DNA from: Desmodesmus armatus | Taxonomy: Eukaryota; Chlorophyta; Chlorophyceae; Sphaeropleales; Scenedesmaceae | Assembly: GCA_007449985.2 (NCBI GenBank) | Contig: VIIQ02000582.1 | Span: 310,001 to 374,000 of the forward strand | DNA: 64,000 bases | Reading direction: 5' to 3' | Shown: piece after piece, positions 20,480 to 32,651 of the stretch | Position numbering within the stretch: the first letter of the stretch is position 1 | How the letters are laid out: each line of letters opens with the position of its first letter | Notes under the pieces: generated by a model | The model's database searches: none | Told to the model about the DNA's origin: nothing | What the model saw: the letters and a program-made list of their open reading frames with translations, nothing else | Position numbers and translations under genes: made by a program

Positions 20480-23400
20480 CTACTGCCAGGTACCTTCCAG
20501 GCGTGACTCCGCGCGCGTGCCAAGGAGCTGTAGCTGTGTGAGAGGCTCTCAATCACCAAGATAGCTTTGAGTTATACATCTGATGCACTCTGAGGACCGA
20601 TGTCAGTGGTTACGCCAAACCTACAACTTGGTCGGCAAGGGAGCGGGATGATGGATGTCGAGGTGTACCTTCTTTGCAGCTCCCATCACAGTGGTGATTG
20701 ATGTGGTGGTATTCACATGCTTCAGAATATTTGATCTGCAGTTGGACCAGTCCCGTCCCGGGGCACCACTGTGTGTACCAAGCAAAGTTGCCCGTCACAA
20801 GGACAACGGGATCGACCATGGAAGCCAGCAACTCAGCTTTTTTTACTATTAACACCTTTCAGCAAAACACCATGGCCCACAAAGCAGCAAGCTGCCACCA
20901 CCTCATGGTACTGGGTGTCCCCCTCACAACTCACCAACAGTGAACTCACCAACAGTGCACGGCAGCTGCCTGCAGACCTTCAATTCGCTGGACGACACTG
21001 CTTCGGAACATAAACAGAGTCCACACAATACATTCTTTCCTCCTTATCCCCTGCACATCCAGCTGTCATCAGCTGTGTACCAGCAGGATCAGCAGGAGTA
21101 CAGCCAACAAATTCCGAGTATCTCACAGCCACCCTTGCCTCCACACGTGCATATCTCTTTGTGGCGCAGCCAGGGAAAGCCGTCCCGTGGTGGATTGAAG
21201 CCTGCCAGGTGCACGGTGTGCATGCATGTTGCTGTGATTGTGTACGGCAGCAGCAGACAACACTGCGGCGCAATGTGTGTAGTGCGATGCACTGCACTGT
21301 ACATGTCACATGTACAGAACCTCTGTGGTGTGACACCAAGCGCCAGGCCTTGCCCACTGAGCAATGCCTGGTGAGCGATGTGTGGATAAGTCATCAGGAC
21401 CATCGTCACATGCCTGGTACCAACATTATGTGCCGAGCCAGACAGGAGGCATGCGCAGCACCACACACTGCCCTGCGGACTGTGTTCACAGAAGTTAGAG
21501 CAAATCTAGGTACACTGGCGTCCACCTCCAAGTATTCTACATGACCATCTACCAGGCAGATGAGTACCTGGCAGGCCAATGCGGCGGGTGCTGAACAGGC
21601 CTGGAGGTGCTACCTTCAGTCTGTAGGTGCCACCTTCACCCCTGGAGGTGCCATTCAGATGGTGCAAGCATTCATGGAGTCACGGACAGTCATGACTGAG
21701 TCAGTCATGGATGGATGCTGCAGGCACGTGGGCATACAATCCCTCTTCTAAGTCTTTGAGGCCTTGGCAGCACAGTTGTGGTCTTGTATGTGCATTGGTG
21801 TACTCTCTGTCGTTGAAGTCAAACACAGATCGGCAGTTTGGGTTGGCAGCTGTAGTTCCCGAAGAAATCTCGAGCAGGCAACCCACATGTGCGCGCAGGG
21901 CGCTTAGACCCGGAACTCACGCTTTTGTGAGTTGCCCAGATGCAAAGCTTGCCTAGGGTCAGATCGCTGTTGGTGGCTCAGCAGGGTGTGATGGAGCCAG
22001 GGGTGCCGTAGGGGTGCCGTTTCACTGTTACAAATAGTCACTCGTGAAAACCAGTGGAAAATGTCGGTCCCACAACACACCTTGCCTATAGACATAGCTG
22101 TGTGACAAGGTGACAAGGGTGGTCTGGCAGTCACTGGCACTAAGTGCTGGGGCACTGTTGCAGCAGCTAGTACACCCCCTAGAAGGGCCCTGACACTGCT
22201 GGCACCACTATTACAGTATTGGGGAGGGCCTACCTAATCAAGGCAACCCACAGTCAGCCTTAATAGCAGCCAGCTGGGGCCCCACCAGAAGTGTTCTGCA
22301 GCAGCTGGTACTGACTGCTGTTGAGCGTTTCATTGTTTCACTTTGAGATATATATACTATTTTGAATGACTCTTTCATACTTCAGTGATTTTGCTCCACC
22401 CAAACAACTTTGGAAAGTCACACCCCCCTGGCTGGAGCTGTTGGTGCTGTCGCTGGCAGTTCACTCGGTGTAATTGGATGCCCAAGATGTGCATTTCATC
22501 GCATTTCATTCCAGATGCATATTGCATCCATTTGGTCCAACTCTCCAGTGATATCAACTGCAGGCCCGTGTTTTCAACACCCCCCCCCCAGGGTGGGGGG
22601 TGCGTGCATCCCTCCCCCCTCCCCCCAGGAGAAGGACCCCCCTCTGGCGTGCGCTCCCCCCCCCCCCCCCCCCCCCCCGAGGCCCAATGGGGACACTCCA
22701 TTGGCCTTGCTTTGTCGTAGGGGATGCAGTAAGAAAGTCACACCTCATTCAGTGATTTACTCAACTAAAATCACAGCTAAATGAACCAATGCCAGCAGCA
22801 ACCTACACATCACAGCAGCCTGTGCAGGGTGTGAGCTGGACACCTAGATAGCAAGCAACATGGAGAAGTTAGGTATGGTGTGCTAGATGTTGGTGCAATG
22901 CTGTGCACCACTATCTTGCACACTCAAGAGTGGCAGCTGCAGCCACAGCCAGGCAGTTTCTGCTAGTGACACATACACCACAGAGAGTACTGCAGGAGAA
23001 GCAGCACAACTGAGCACAGCATCAAAGGATCAGACAATGTATGTGGTGGTGGCATGCAGTGTGACTCAAAAGCAAGCCAGAAAAGAAGGTCCCACCCCAC
23101 ACAACAAGTTGCTCAAAAATTTACCATGCAACATGCCATATCCAAGCTTAGTACCACACAGTAGGCAATGTCTGCTATGCAGCCCTGCCATTTGCTGAGG
23201 CTCAAGCCCCCAGCATGGCCAGTTACCAAGGGGCTGGCTACACCACCCACCCCATACACGGATTTCACCCAACTGACCACCACGGACTCAAAACCGCACC
23301 AATGCTCATGGAATTTGGGGAGCAGCCATGGGACATGTTTATCCAAACACCCATCATGCCTGCTCTCTGATGCTGTAAGCTCAGGCAAAGCAGCAGAGCC

Positions 23401-24480
23401 AAACGTGTGATAGGGGACTTTTCCTGTAGTGGGTACTTTCTTTCTGCACCCTCTATCCGCCATGGGGGTGCGAAAAATCAGCTACCCCGCAACGCGACCA
23501 GAACAGCCTGGGTTTGCACCCGTGGGTAGCACCGCTCAGTGCAAGACATATGCACTGCACCTGGACATGGAACGCAGCTTCGATGATTCAGAGCCCCGCT
23601 TTTCCCTCTCGGGGTCCCTGCTTCTGACAGGTCGGCGGGTCAGGTGCGGCTGTCGGCAGTTTGGCTGGCCGAAATGCGCGGCAACGTCACCGCCCGCCTT
23701 CTTGTTGATAATACGGCAACTACTCTCAAAGATTGTTGTAATGAACGGAACAGACGGATATACACCTCGCGCGCTGCAGCCTCTACTCGGGTGTTGCGTT
23801 GGTGCAACCGATCTGTCGAATGTTCAGACCGATGGCCTGCGTGCCGTTGCTGGTCTGCGTTTTCAAAAGTAATGAAGCATAAGCTATGACTATCAGCAAC
23901 TCTGCAAGACCCATGTCGCAATAAACAACTTGCTGTGTTGGCCTTGGGGTGGGCAGGTCATCACACCTTCTCACACCCCCTGTGGACACTGCCTACAGGC
24001 CCCCAGCAAGGTCGAACCTCTCGGGCAGCATCTGCCCAGTGCAGCAGCTGGCCAGACTGGCATTGGTGTTTCTGCATGTACTCATGGCCCACCATTCAAA
24101 CCAGCCTGAAGTCAGCAGCATCTGGTCACAGCCTGCTACAGCTGCCAAATGACTCATTATGGTGGGGGTCCCTTTGGGGGGGTGGGAGGGACTTCGGCTC
24201 ACGTGCAGGCAGGGAGGCACGGGATCGACATCCAGCTTAGCAGCAAAGTGTGACACCCCTGGGCTGATGCTGGAGATGACCACATCAAACCCAAATGGAG
24301 ACCCAGTTGGACCACAACGAAATTGGTTGGCGGGCCAATCGTGGGGGATACTGGCGGATATCGCAAGTCCTCAATCAAGCAACCGGGCACCACAATTTCA
24401 GGTTGTATTGCCGGTCGGACACTGCATCGCTGCAAATGTGCTTGCACCCACACATGCCTTGCATCACCCAACATGCCATC
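20480..24480. other. Gene-poor interval
   Basis: No domain-bearing protein was found. Contents: a small minisatellite at 21600-21660 (units like GTAGGTGCCACCTTCA), a C/G-rich palindromic patch at 22578-22680 with a C run of about 23 at 22656-22678, and open frames without recognisable features. One frame at 23429-23872 is described separately. Confidence 0.45.
23429..23872 (+). other. Open frame of 147 codons, coding status doubtful
   Basis: A frame with an internal ATG in a fair context (GCCATGGGG, about 23461) and a non-repetitive composition unlike the surrounding CAG-rich DNA. I recognise no domain, signal peptide or membrane segment. It could be a chance frame, an exon, or a decayed gene. 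Confidence 0.2.
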
Positions 24481-24487
24481 GTGTCCG

Positions 24488-25125
24488 TTTTTTTTTTTGG
24501 TTAGGTACAGGGGGGGCGGACCCCCACCGGCTGGCCACGCACGCAACAGCCGAGTAAACCCAGCTGCCGGGAGCCCGAGGCAAAGCCTCAAACCGATAGG
24601 AGACGCCTAACACCCCTAAGCCAGGAGGTGCCCAGCGCCCGGACCAAAAAAAGCATGGGAGTAGAACCCATACACCTCCTTGGTGCACTACAGCACACAG
24701 CCGCGTACACCCGACCAGCAGAAGCCAGCCGCCCCAGCCAAGGGGTAAAAAAGAATGCATGCACAAGACAGCAAATACACTACACAACCCAACCCACCCC
24801 AGCAGCCACACCACTCCCCAACCGCAACGCCACTGCCCTACATCCACTCCCCAGGCATAAAGTCCTCCAGATCATCAGAGCTGTCCAGCACCCCACCCTC
24901 CCCAAACGTCCCTGCCCACTGAAAGTCCTCATCGTCGCTAAGCAGCTGGGCAGAGTCACTCGACACAGACTGCGAGTCTGTGTCAGTGTCATCCGAGGTC
25001 AGCTCCTTTGCCTCTAACTCCGCGATACGCTGCGCCTGCGCTGCTGCCTGCTGCCGCTGGCGAGCCACCTGCTCGCGTTCAAACTGGACAGGGAATGGCG
25101 CGGCCTGTGCAGGTAGCTGCAGCAT
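24488..25125 (-). mobile_element. Retroposon-like insertion with short acidic coiled-coil ORF and poly(A) end
   Basis: On the minus strand a complete ATG-to-stop frame (25125-24838, 95 codons) encodes a Gln/Ala/Arg coiled coil (REQVARQRQQAAAQAQRIAE) followed by an acidic Asp/Ser-rich tail ending FMPGEWM. About 340 bp of non-coding sequence follow, ending in a run of 11 A at about 24489-24499. Inside it a perfect 5-bp stem with 7-nt loop (ATGGG-TTCTACT-CCCAT, about 24653-24671) followed by T7 resembles a tRNA T-arm/box B plus Pol III stop. Together these suggest the 3' end of a retroposed element. The protein family is unknown. I saw no target-site duplication. Confidence 0.4.
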
Positions 25126-26428
25126 CCGCCCCTGCTGCCCTCCCTCCCCCCCTGCGTGTCCGTTTCACCGTCATATCATGCCGTTTGTCTTGGGGTGTCC
25201 GTTTCATCGTCATACATGCCGCTTGTCTTGGTAATGCGTGCAACGAAAGCCGTCAGGGTTTCAAATCTGGCCGCTACCATTGGCAAAGCCCGTGCAGGAC
25301 AAGTGGCACAATGTTTTCGGTGTTTCCATGACACTGTCATCTGCAGCCAGCAAGGCAGCACCGCTTACGGCATACGTATCAAACTCTGACGGCAATTACT
25401 TTGCAGTGCCACAATCCTTGCAGTGTTTGCATGTCACTGTCAGTCGTTGCCTTGCTGGCTGCAGCTAATTCGCCATGATGATATAACGTGCATCTGCACA
25501 ACAAGCTCTCTGGCGACGATTGTCGCTGTCCAGTGCTGCGCCAATCCAACCGCGACCAAGCTGCCTTGCAATCTCTTGCAGGACGAGTGCCATTCAGTGT
25601 TTCATTTTCACTGTTCGCCGCCGCCTTGCCCGTTGCAGTTGACTCGCACAACTTGCATCTGTTGCGTTGGCACTGGTTGTTGTTGTCTGCACATACGTCG
25701 GATTCACAACAAGCCTTGATAGCACCTTGAAGGTGTCGTGGCCATCACGTGCAGGTCCAGCATTATCTAACGATGGCGCTTGTCCATTTGCACCAATAAA
25801 TCACCGAACTGTCACTATGCATATGTACCCAATGCAATACTGTGCTGACCACTACAGTTTGTTGCCACGTCGGACTGCAAGGCCCCGTGCAAGCACGCTA
25901 CTACAGCCATGTTTTCAGTTTAATTCACATCTCACGAGGATGCATTGGGCGTCTGGCTGCTGGATTGCGATTTTAAGGGTGCGGTCAACGATGCTCGCGG
26001 TGAGGGACTTGCACATTTTAAAGTTCCATTGTGCTGATTTAGCTGTTCACCGACTTATGATTGCGTCTTTTTGCAGAGAGGCTGGCGCTGTGCTTGTTTT
26101 GTGCAAACGCGTTGACCGCTCCATTCCCTGCTGTCTTCATTTCCTCCTCTGTCCGTGCACCGCTGTGCGTTTCGAACAATATGAGACCTTTTAGGCATCT
26201 TTAAGCCTGAATCTGTCGCTGATCATTTGTTTTTTTTCTCATTCTAACAGTTAAGAGTCTATTGCAGCACCGGTAATCCCGGAACTCTTCGAGTTCCGGG
26301 TACCAAGCGCTTACAAATGACAGCTTTTACGGCTCGATTGCACGCCGTTACCTGGATTGACATCACCCTCCTGTTTTTGCTGTACCTTTGCGATGTGTCT
26401 TTCTCTTTGCACCTTATAGAGCTGAGCC
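25126..26428. other. Gene-poor interval upstream of the Q-rich gene
   Basis: Composition shifts to fewer CAG runs and more T. A 36-40 bp unit beginning TGTCCGTTTCA(C/T)CGTCAT is duplicated at 25147-25222. It probably includes the promoter of the gene starting at 26429, but no TATA-like box is convincing. A short inverted repeat GGAACTCTTCGAGTTCC lies at 26280-26296. Confidence 0.4.
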
Positions 26429-27458
26429 ATGCCTTCAGGAAAGACCTTCTTTGGCATAGGCAGCCGCAAGCAGCGGGATGCTGGAGAGCAGCACGATCAG
26501 ACCCCACAGCACGCTGATCCAGCACAAGCACAACGTTTGAGGCAGAAGTCTGCGCACGATGGTGTTGATGCAGACATAGCAGTCACAAGAGACCAGGGGG
26601 AGGCGCTGCATGAGGGCAAGAAGCCTTCTGTCTTCAAGCAGCTGTTTCAGAAATGTGAGTGCCCGGTACCTTGGACTGTTGTGCGCTCCCATTGAAGCCA
26701 ACCCACTCTCGCAAAGCAGCCGCATAATTACCTATGCATCGACACAAACAGTTTCAGTGCTGCAAAGACGTGCCCAGGCTCAACTAGGTTGCCTAAAGCA
26801 CCAGGTGCCTGGCAGCGGGGGCTGAAATTTCATGTTGGACACGCTTCAGGGGTCAGCACATTTGCATGCCCCTGCTGTCAACGTCAACACTGCTGTGCTG
26901 CATTCACCTGAGGATCGTGCTCTATGCTGCCCATACATCTGCAGGGAAGCATCAACTGACACCTCATACACCTGCACACACGCCCCATCAAGCCCCAGCA
27001 GCAGCAGCAGGTGCTGCTGCTGCTGCACCGCAGCAGCCCCGCCATGCCAGCACAGCAGCACAACCTGCAGGAAACCAGCCAAGCCCTGCTGCAGGACACC
27101 ATGCCAGCACACCTGCTCCTGCAGCTCCTGCCATCGCACACACTGCACCCCAGCACAGCGTTGCACCAACAGCAGCAATACATAAAGAGGGCCCAAGCCT
27201 CACCACCCCTGCCGCTAGCAGTACCAGCAGCAGCAGACAGCAAGGCACAGGGGATCAAAGCCCTGCTGCTGCTGCTGCAGCAACTGGGGACCGTATCCCT
27301 GCACCTGCTGCCATCCCAGCAGCAGCAGCAACAGCAGCAGCTGGGGTGGGCAAGGGAGATGCCACTACACAGCAGAACACTCGCAGCAGCGGCCCCCGCA
27401 GCAGCACCAGCAGTGTGGACAGCGGCCGCAGCAGAACCAGCAGCAGCCAGGGCAAAGC

Positions 27459-27494
<36 letters not shown>

Positions 27495-27580
27495 GCATGC
27501 TGTTGGGCCAGCAGTGGGTGCAAGCAAGACTAGCCCAGCCGTCCCTGCTGCAGTTGGCGCAGCTGCTCAAGGCTCCAAGC

Positions 27581-27616
<36 letters not shown>

Positions 27617-27878
27617 TTGGGAAGACATCAATGCACACGCCCTCAGCAGCATCCCCTGCAGCTCCAGCAGCAGCAGTGCCGCACGCACTCACTCCATCAA
27701 CAGCAGCACCAGCAACAGGAAAAGCAGCACCCCAGTTTGCTGCTGCGGTGCAGCCGCCACCCAAGCATGTCCTGCAGCGGCAGATCGAGCAGCTGATCAG
27801 TCCGGGGGCCCCCAACCCCTCTGGAGGCAACACCTCTGGCGTGCTGTCTGGAAAGTCACATGTGCAGCACTCTGGGGG

Positions 27879-27916
<38 letters not shown>

Positions 27917-28544
27917 GTCCTGCTGCTGGTGGTGGTGGGGCTGGTGATAACCAGAGACAGGGACAGCAGCACCAGGGACAGCAGGTGCAGCAGGTGGGAC
28001 GTTCTGCCTCTGCTGCTGCTGGTGGCAGCGCTGGCGGCAGCAGCAGCAGTGGTGGTGCTGCTGTGCCTGGTGACGCTGACGTGGCAGCTTGGTTGGTGCG
28101 CTGCTCAGTGCTGCTGGAGAAGCTGTCAGGAGGGCTCATGGCGGCAGGTGAGGCTGGGTAGTAACACTGACTGGTTCTGTCACAGCATGCGCTGTGCTGT
28201 GCTGTGGTGATGGATGGAGGAGCCAGAGAGGGGGGGGGGGTTGGGGGGAGAGGGGATCGTGGCTGCATCAGGGGTGGAGACGAATGGTTGGCTCTGACTG
28301 ATGTGTTCTTTGGGTCCTTTGCCTTGCCATGCCGTGTGGGGGTGGGGGGTGGGGGCAATGCAGGGGGGGGGGAATTCATATGACAGTTGCGGCCATGCCG
28401 TTTTCAAGTGTGATGGGCTCTGGAGGGTGATGTGCTGTGGCGTGCTGTGTTTTGCAGTGATGTGTTGTGATGTTATGCGGCACGCCGTATTGTCCTGCGC
28501 TGCGTGTGTTGCCCCCACTCTTGCACTTGTAACCCCTATTCACA

Positions 28545-28584
<40 letters not shown>

Positions 28585-29604
28585 ACCCCTCCTTTGTGTT
28601 TCAGATGGATCCCTGCAGGCCCTAACAGCCCGCAGCCAGTTGGTTCAAGGCATACTGGTCAGCCTACCCCTATTCACAATTGCTGCTGCTGCTGCTGCTG
28701 CTGCTGCAATCCCTCCTTTGTGCTTCAGATGGGTCCCTGCAGGCCCTGACAGCTCGCAGCCAGTTGGTTCAAGGCATTCTGGTCAGCCTACCTGGAGCAT
28801 CTGCCACCACTGCTGCTGCTGGTGGCACTGGTGAAACTGCTGGTGCTGGGGGTGCTTCTGCTGGTGCTGCTGGCGGTGCTGCAGCACAGGCTGCTGGCAA
28901 GAACAGCAAACAGGCACGACTCATGTGAGTGGGTGGTACGGTCACACTTCAGCTTGTGCCGCAGAAGCTGTACTGTGTAGCAGCTGGGCCTGCAGCCTGT
29001 TGATACGGTGGTATGTTGGCAGCAGAACAAAGCTGGGAAGGCATAGTGGTCAGAGAGCTTCTTTGGGTCGTTGTTGTGCCTCTTGGCCTGCATGCGCGTG
29101 CTCCTTCCACATCAATACAGCTGCCAAAAATTGCGCGGCATTCAATCTGGCCCCTGCCTGTTCTCCTGTGCACCGAGCAGCAGGTCGGTGTGAGGCACGT
29201 CCCAACAGCTGGCAATCAACCCAGGGATAAGCACTGTACTGTGTGCCCCCTGCCTCCTGCCCCCTGTCTTTCTGCCATGCAGCAACAAGCTGGTTTCAGA
29301 GCAGCAGCGCATAGCAGCCGAGGTGGCTACCCTCAACGCCCGCCTGCCTACCCTCGCCGTCGCAATCAACCGGTTGGCAGCAGCACGCGATCTCCTCGGC
29401 GGCGCGGCAGCAATGGCAGCAGCAGCAGCGGCCGACGGCAGCAGCAGCAGCATCAGCGTCACCCCGGTGTCACCGGTGTCACCCGCCGCTGCTGCTGCCG
29501 CGGCGTCACTCGCGCCGACCGATCAGGTGGCGATACTGCAGCTGGTTATGGCTGATGTGGCTGATAAACTTGGGATCTGGAATGGGAGGAGCTGCAAGGA
29601 GTGA
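26429..29604 (+). CDS. Unrecognised Q/A/S-rich protein with helical segments
   Basis: Four phase-compatible exons: 26429-26654 (ATG in context GAGCCATGC), 26945-28147, 28729-28924 and 29283-29604 (stop). The first encodes a basic N-terminus ending KKPSVFKQLFQK. The second is about 400 residues of Ala/Ser/Gln/Pro low complexity with a conserved-looking start to a helical part, WLVRCSVLLEKLSGGLMAA. This continues in exon 3 as DGSLQALTARSQLVQGILVS and, after an Ala/Gly linker, in exon 4 as NKLVSEQQRIAAEVATLNAR, a heptad-like coiled coil. No known domain, signal peptide or membrane segment is visible, so I assign no function. The gene may not stop at 29604: sequence of the same style continues downstream in another frame. 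Confidence 0.6.
28530..28795. repeat. Tandem duplication of 3' splice site and exon start
   Basis: A unit of about 125-135 bp occurs twice: CCCTATTCACA, a CTG run, a pyrimidine tract ending TTTCAG or CTTCAG, then exon coding DGSLQALTARSQLVQGILVS. The two acceptors precede 28605 and 28729. Using the first without a further splice leads into the second CTG run in frames that lose the downstream coding sequence, so the second is the likely functional site. Confidence 0.85.
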
Positions 29605-30525
29605 ACAAACTGGGCCCCACAGGGCAGCAACTGATGGAGATGGCTGCTGCTGCTGCTGACGCCACTGCTGCCAGCCCAGCCGCCGGCAGCGGCAGCACTG
29701 CTGCCGCCGCTGCAAGCATACTGCCCCAGCAGCAGCAGCAGCAGCAGCAGAGGGCCTCACCCAGCCGCCCTCAGCAATGGCCCCCCTACAAACCCAGCAT
29801 CCCTTCCCGTTCACCAGCCCCAGCCCCTAAACCCCACCCCGGCCCGGCACCCCCACTAAACCCCAACACCCCCGGGGTCCCAGCACCAGCCGTACTAAAC
29901 CCCACGCCCCCCAAGCAGAGCAGTCATGGCCACCAGCATACCTCCCCCGGTCCTGAAAGCGCCTCTAGCATAGAGCATGAAGCAGCAGCATGGGCAGCTG
30001 CTAGTGGGGGCCGGGTGGGGCCAGATGACCAGTTACTACTGCAGTACCTAGGGGCCGGTGACAGCATCAGCAGCAGCAAGGGGGGTACAGCAGCAGCAGC
30101 AGCAGCAGCAGCAGGGGGGTCAGGGTCTCGTGGGAGTAGGGGGGCGGTGCAGATTGGATCGGGAGGCAGCAGGGGGAGGGAAGGGTCTGGTACACTCCCG
30201 ACCTCCCACTCCCACTCCCACACTCACTCTCACTCTTCTCCGCACGAGCAGCAGCAGGGGTCGGGGTGAGGGGTGTGCCCGGCAGGTTGTCAGCACCTCC
30301 ATCAAGAAAGGGGGTTCAGGGCTTGCGAGGTACAACCGCGCAACAGCGTCAGCAGCAACAGCAGGGGACGGGCCAGATAAGGGTGAGGGTGGTGACTCTG
30401 GGAGCTGTTCAGCACAGTGACATCTATCTTTTCCTCTGCTGCTGCTCACACTGCTGCTCTATCCTCTTCAGGAGGGGGGTGGGGAACCTGGGGAAGCACC
30501 ACTAGAGCTAGCCTACAGTCACTGT

Positions 30526-30559
<34 letters not shown>

Positions 30560-30907
30560 GGGGCAAGGTGCTGGTGGTGGTGTGCATGGGAGCATGGGAG
30601 TTAGAGCTTCCTGGGGAGGGGGTCCATTGGGTGGATCAGCAGGGTTTAGGGGCACTGGGCTAAACCCTGCCCCTCTACAGCAGCAACAGCAGCAGGGTGG
30701 GGTGTTTGGGATGGGTGTGGGGCCAACGGGGGCGGCAGCAGCAGTACAGCAGGTGCCGCCAGCAGCAGCACCAGTAGGAGGGATGGGGTATAGTACTACT
30801 GGGCCGCCCCCACCCCTTGGCCCTGGCCCCCCACAGCCTCAGTCTGTTGTTGCTGGGGTGGGCGGTGGCGGATGGGGTGGTGGTGCTGGGGGTGTCGGGT
30901 GGCTGGG

Positions 30908-30943
<36 letters not shown>

Positions 30944-31286
30944 CCTGCCGCCAACACAGTATGCTGTTGGGGTGGGTGGTGGTAGTGCTGCTGCTGTTGC
31001 TGCAGGTGGAGTGGGCTGGCTGGGGCAGCAGCAGCAGCAGCCTCATTCTGTTGCTGCAGTTGGGCCAGGTATGGGGCCAGGTAGGCCAGTGGGCCAGGTA
31101 CTGCCTGGGCCAGGCAGCATTGATGGAGGGGCCATGCCGGCCCACTTCTATGAGCAGTACAGGCCGATCGAGGAAGGCATGGGGACAGTAGCACCAGGGC
31201 CAACAGCAGTCAATGCAGCCACAGGAGGGATGTATGCTGGCCCAATGGGTGCTGTTAGTGTTGGTGTTGGGGGGCAGTGGAGCGGC

Positions 31287-31317
<31 letters not shown>

Positions 31318-32494
31318 TCTGGCAGCAGCAGCAGCAGCAGCAGGTGCCAGTGAGCCAGGCTGGCCCCACAGGCTCAATGGGGTATCCTGCGCTGCTTCCC
31401 ACCCCGGCCCAGGTCACTTATGGGCCAGGTTGGGGCCAGGTAACCCAGCATGGAAGGCAGGGTATGGGCCGGGCAGCCTTCAACAGCCGCAGCAGGGTTT
31501 TGACCCTGGGTGGCAGGCAGGCGGTATAGCCACACCCCGGTATCCGCAGCAGCAGCAGCAGCAGCAGCAGCAGCACAGCTTGGGGGAGGGGGTGGTCTGC
31601 AGGCAGGGGGCTTGAATCAACTGGAGTACCCCCGCCCTGGTTCCGCCCAAGGCGGGGGTCACTTCGGGTCGGGGTCTGTGGTGGAGGGCGGTGGCTTTAG
31701 GTCAGGGGATCGAGCCCAGCTACTGGCAGACACACTTTCTGCCGCTCAGGTGCTGCTGCATGACGAGCACAGCAGGGATGCCTTCAACGGCTGCTTCTCA
31801 CTGCTGCAGCAGCTCTCAGGGGCTCAACAGCAGCAGGGTGCCAGTGGCGGTGGTATCCCTACTGGTGCTGCCGGTGCTGGTGCTGGAGTGGGTGGAGGGT
31901 GGGGGTCATATCCCAGCAGCCGCAGGAGCAGCATGCACGAGGCATATCAGAGCTACCCTAGACCTCCCGCTGCTGCTGCAGCAATGCAAGCAGCAATGCA
32001 GCCTCCACCTGCAGCAGCAGCAGCAGCAGTACAGCAGGAGGACCCCACCAGTGACGGAAGCTTTTTCAGTGCAGACGAGGAAGAGCAATCATCCAGCAGC
32101 CAGGCTGGCGGCTCTACTGCTGCTGCTGCTGCTGCTGCTGGTGGTGCTGCTGCTGGTACAGCACCGCGCGGTACCGGTAGCCGAAGCAGTGGAACCTTTG
32201 ATATGAGGACCCGGGGTTGCACCTTATCAGGGAGCTCTACAGATGCTGCTGCTGCTGCTGCTGGAGCAGTACCAGCTGGGCAGGATTTGTTTGGGTCAGG
32301 TTTGGGCCACGCTGGGCCAGGTTTGGGCCAGCTGCAGGGTCAGATGAGCAGTACAGGGACTTTGAGTGTGCGAGAGCTGCTGCTGCTGCTGAACTCGGCC
32401 CTGCAGGCTTCAGGGCAGGCTGGGGAGCTTGGGGACTTACCTGTGGGTGACTTGCTGCAGACACAGTCCAGCTTGAGTGGGGCTGGCAGTAGCT

Positions 32495-32528
<34 letters not shown>

Positions 32529-32650
32529 CTGAGTTGGCATTTGCTGCACACGCAGCTGAGTGAGGCTCGCAGCAGGTTTCAACAGCAGCCCCTGTCGCTG
32601 CGGCAGCAGCAGAGGCAGCAGCAGTACCAGCACCAGGAGCTCCATCTTGC
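29605..32650 (+). CDS. Q/G/A-rich coding-like region, probably the 3' part of the preceding gene (frame unresolved)
   Basis: Three long plus-strand open segments in different frames: about 29605-30255 (ends QQQGSG before a GTGAGG donor), 30465-31520, and 31530-32532. Then an alternate frame to 32651 ends QHQELHLAAGW. Between homopolymers are non-repetitive islands, such as RAQLLADTLSAAQVLLHDEH and RDAFNGCFSLLQQLSGAQ (31710-31830), STGTLSVRELLLLLNSALQ (32350-32400), and HTQLSEARSRFQQQPLSLRQ (32550-32610). All lie on one strand, so one gene with further introns or assembly indels is likely. CAG runs are open in all frames and hide where the frame changes. No domain is recognised. Confidence 0.4.
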
Positions 32651-32651
32651 T

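Noticed and set aside
24640..24672. Possible tRNA gene (T-arm-like hairpin followed by T7)
   Set aside because: The T-arm fits, but no matching acceptor stem, D-arm or anticodon arm can be folded upstream.
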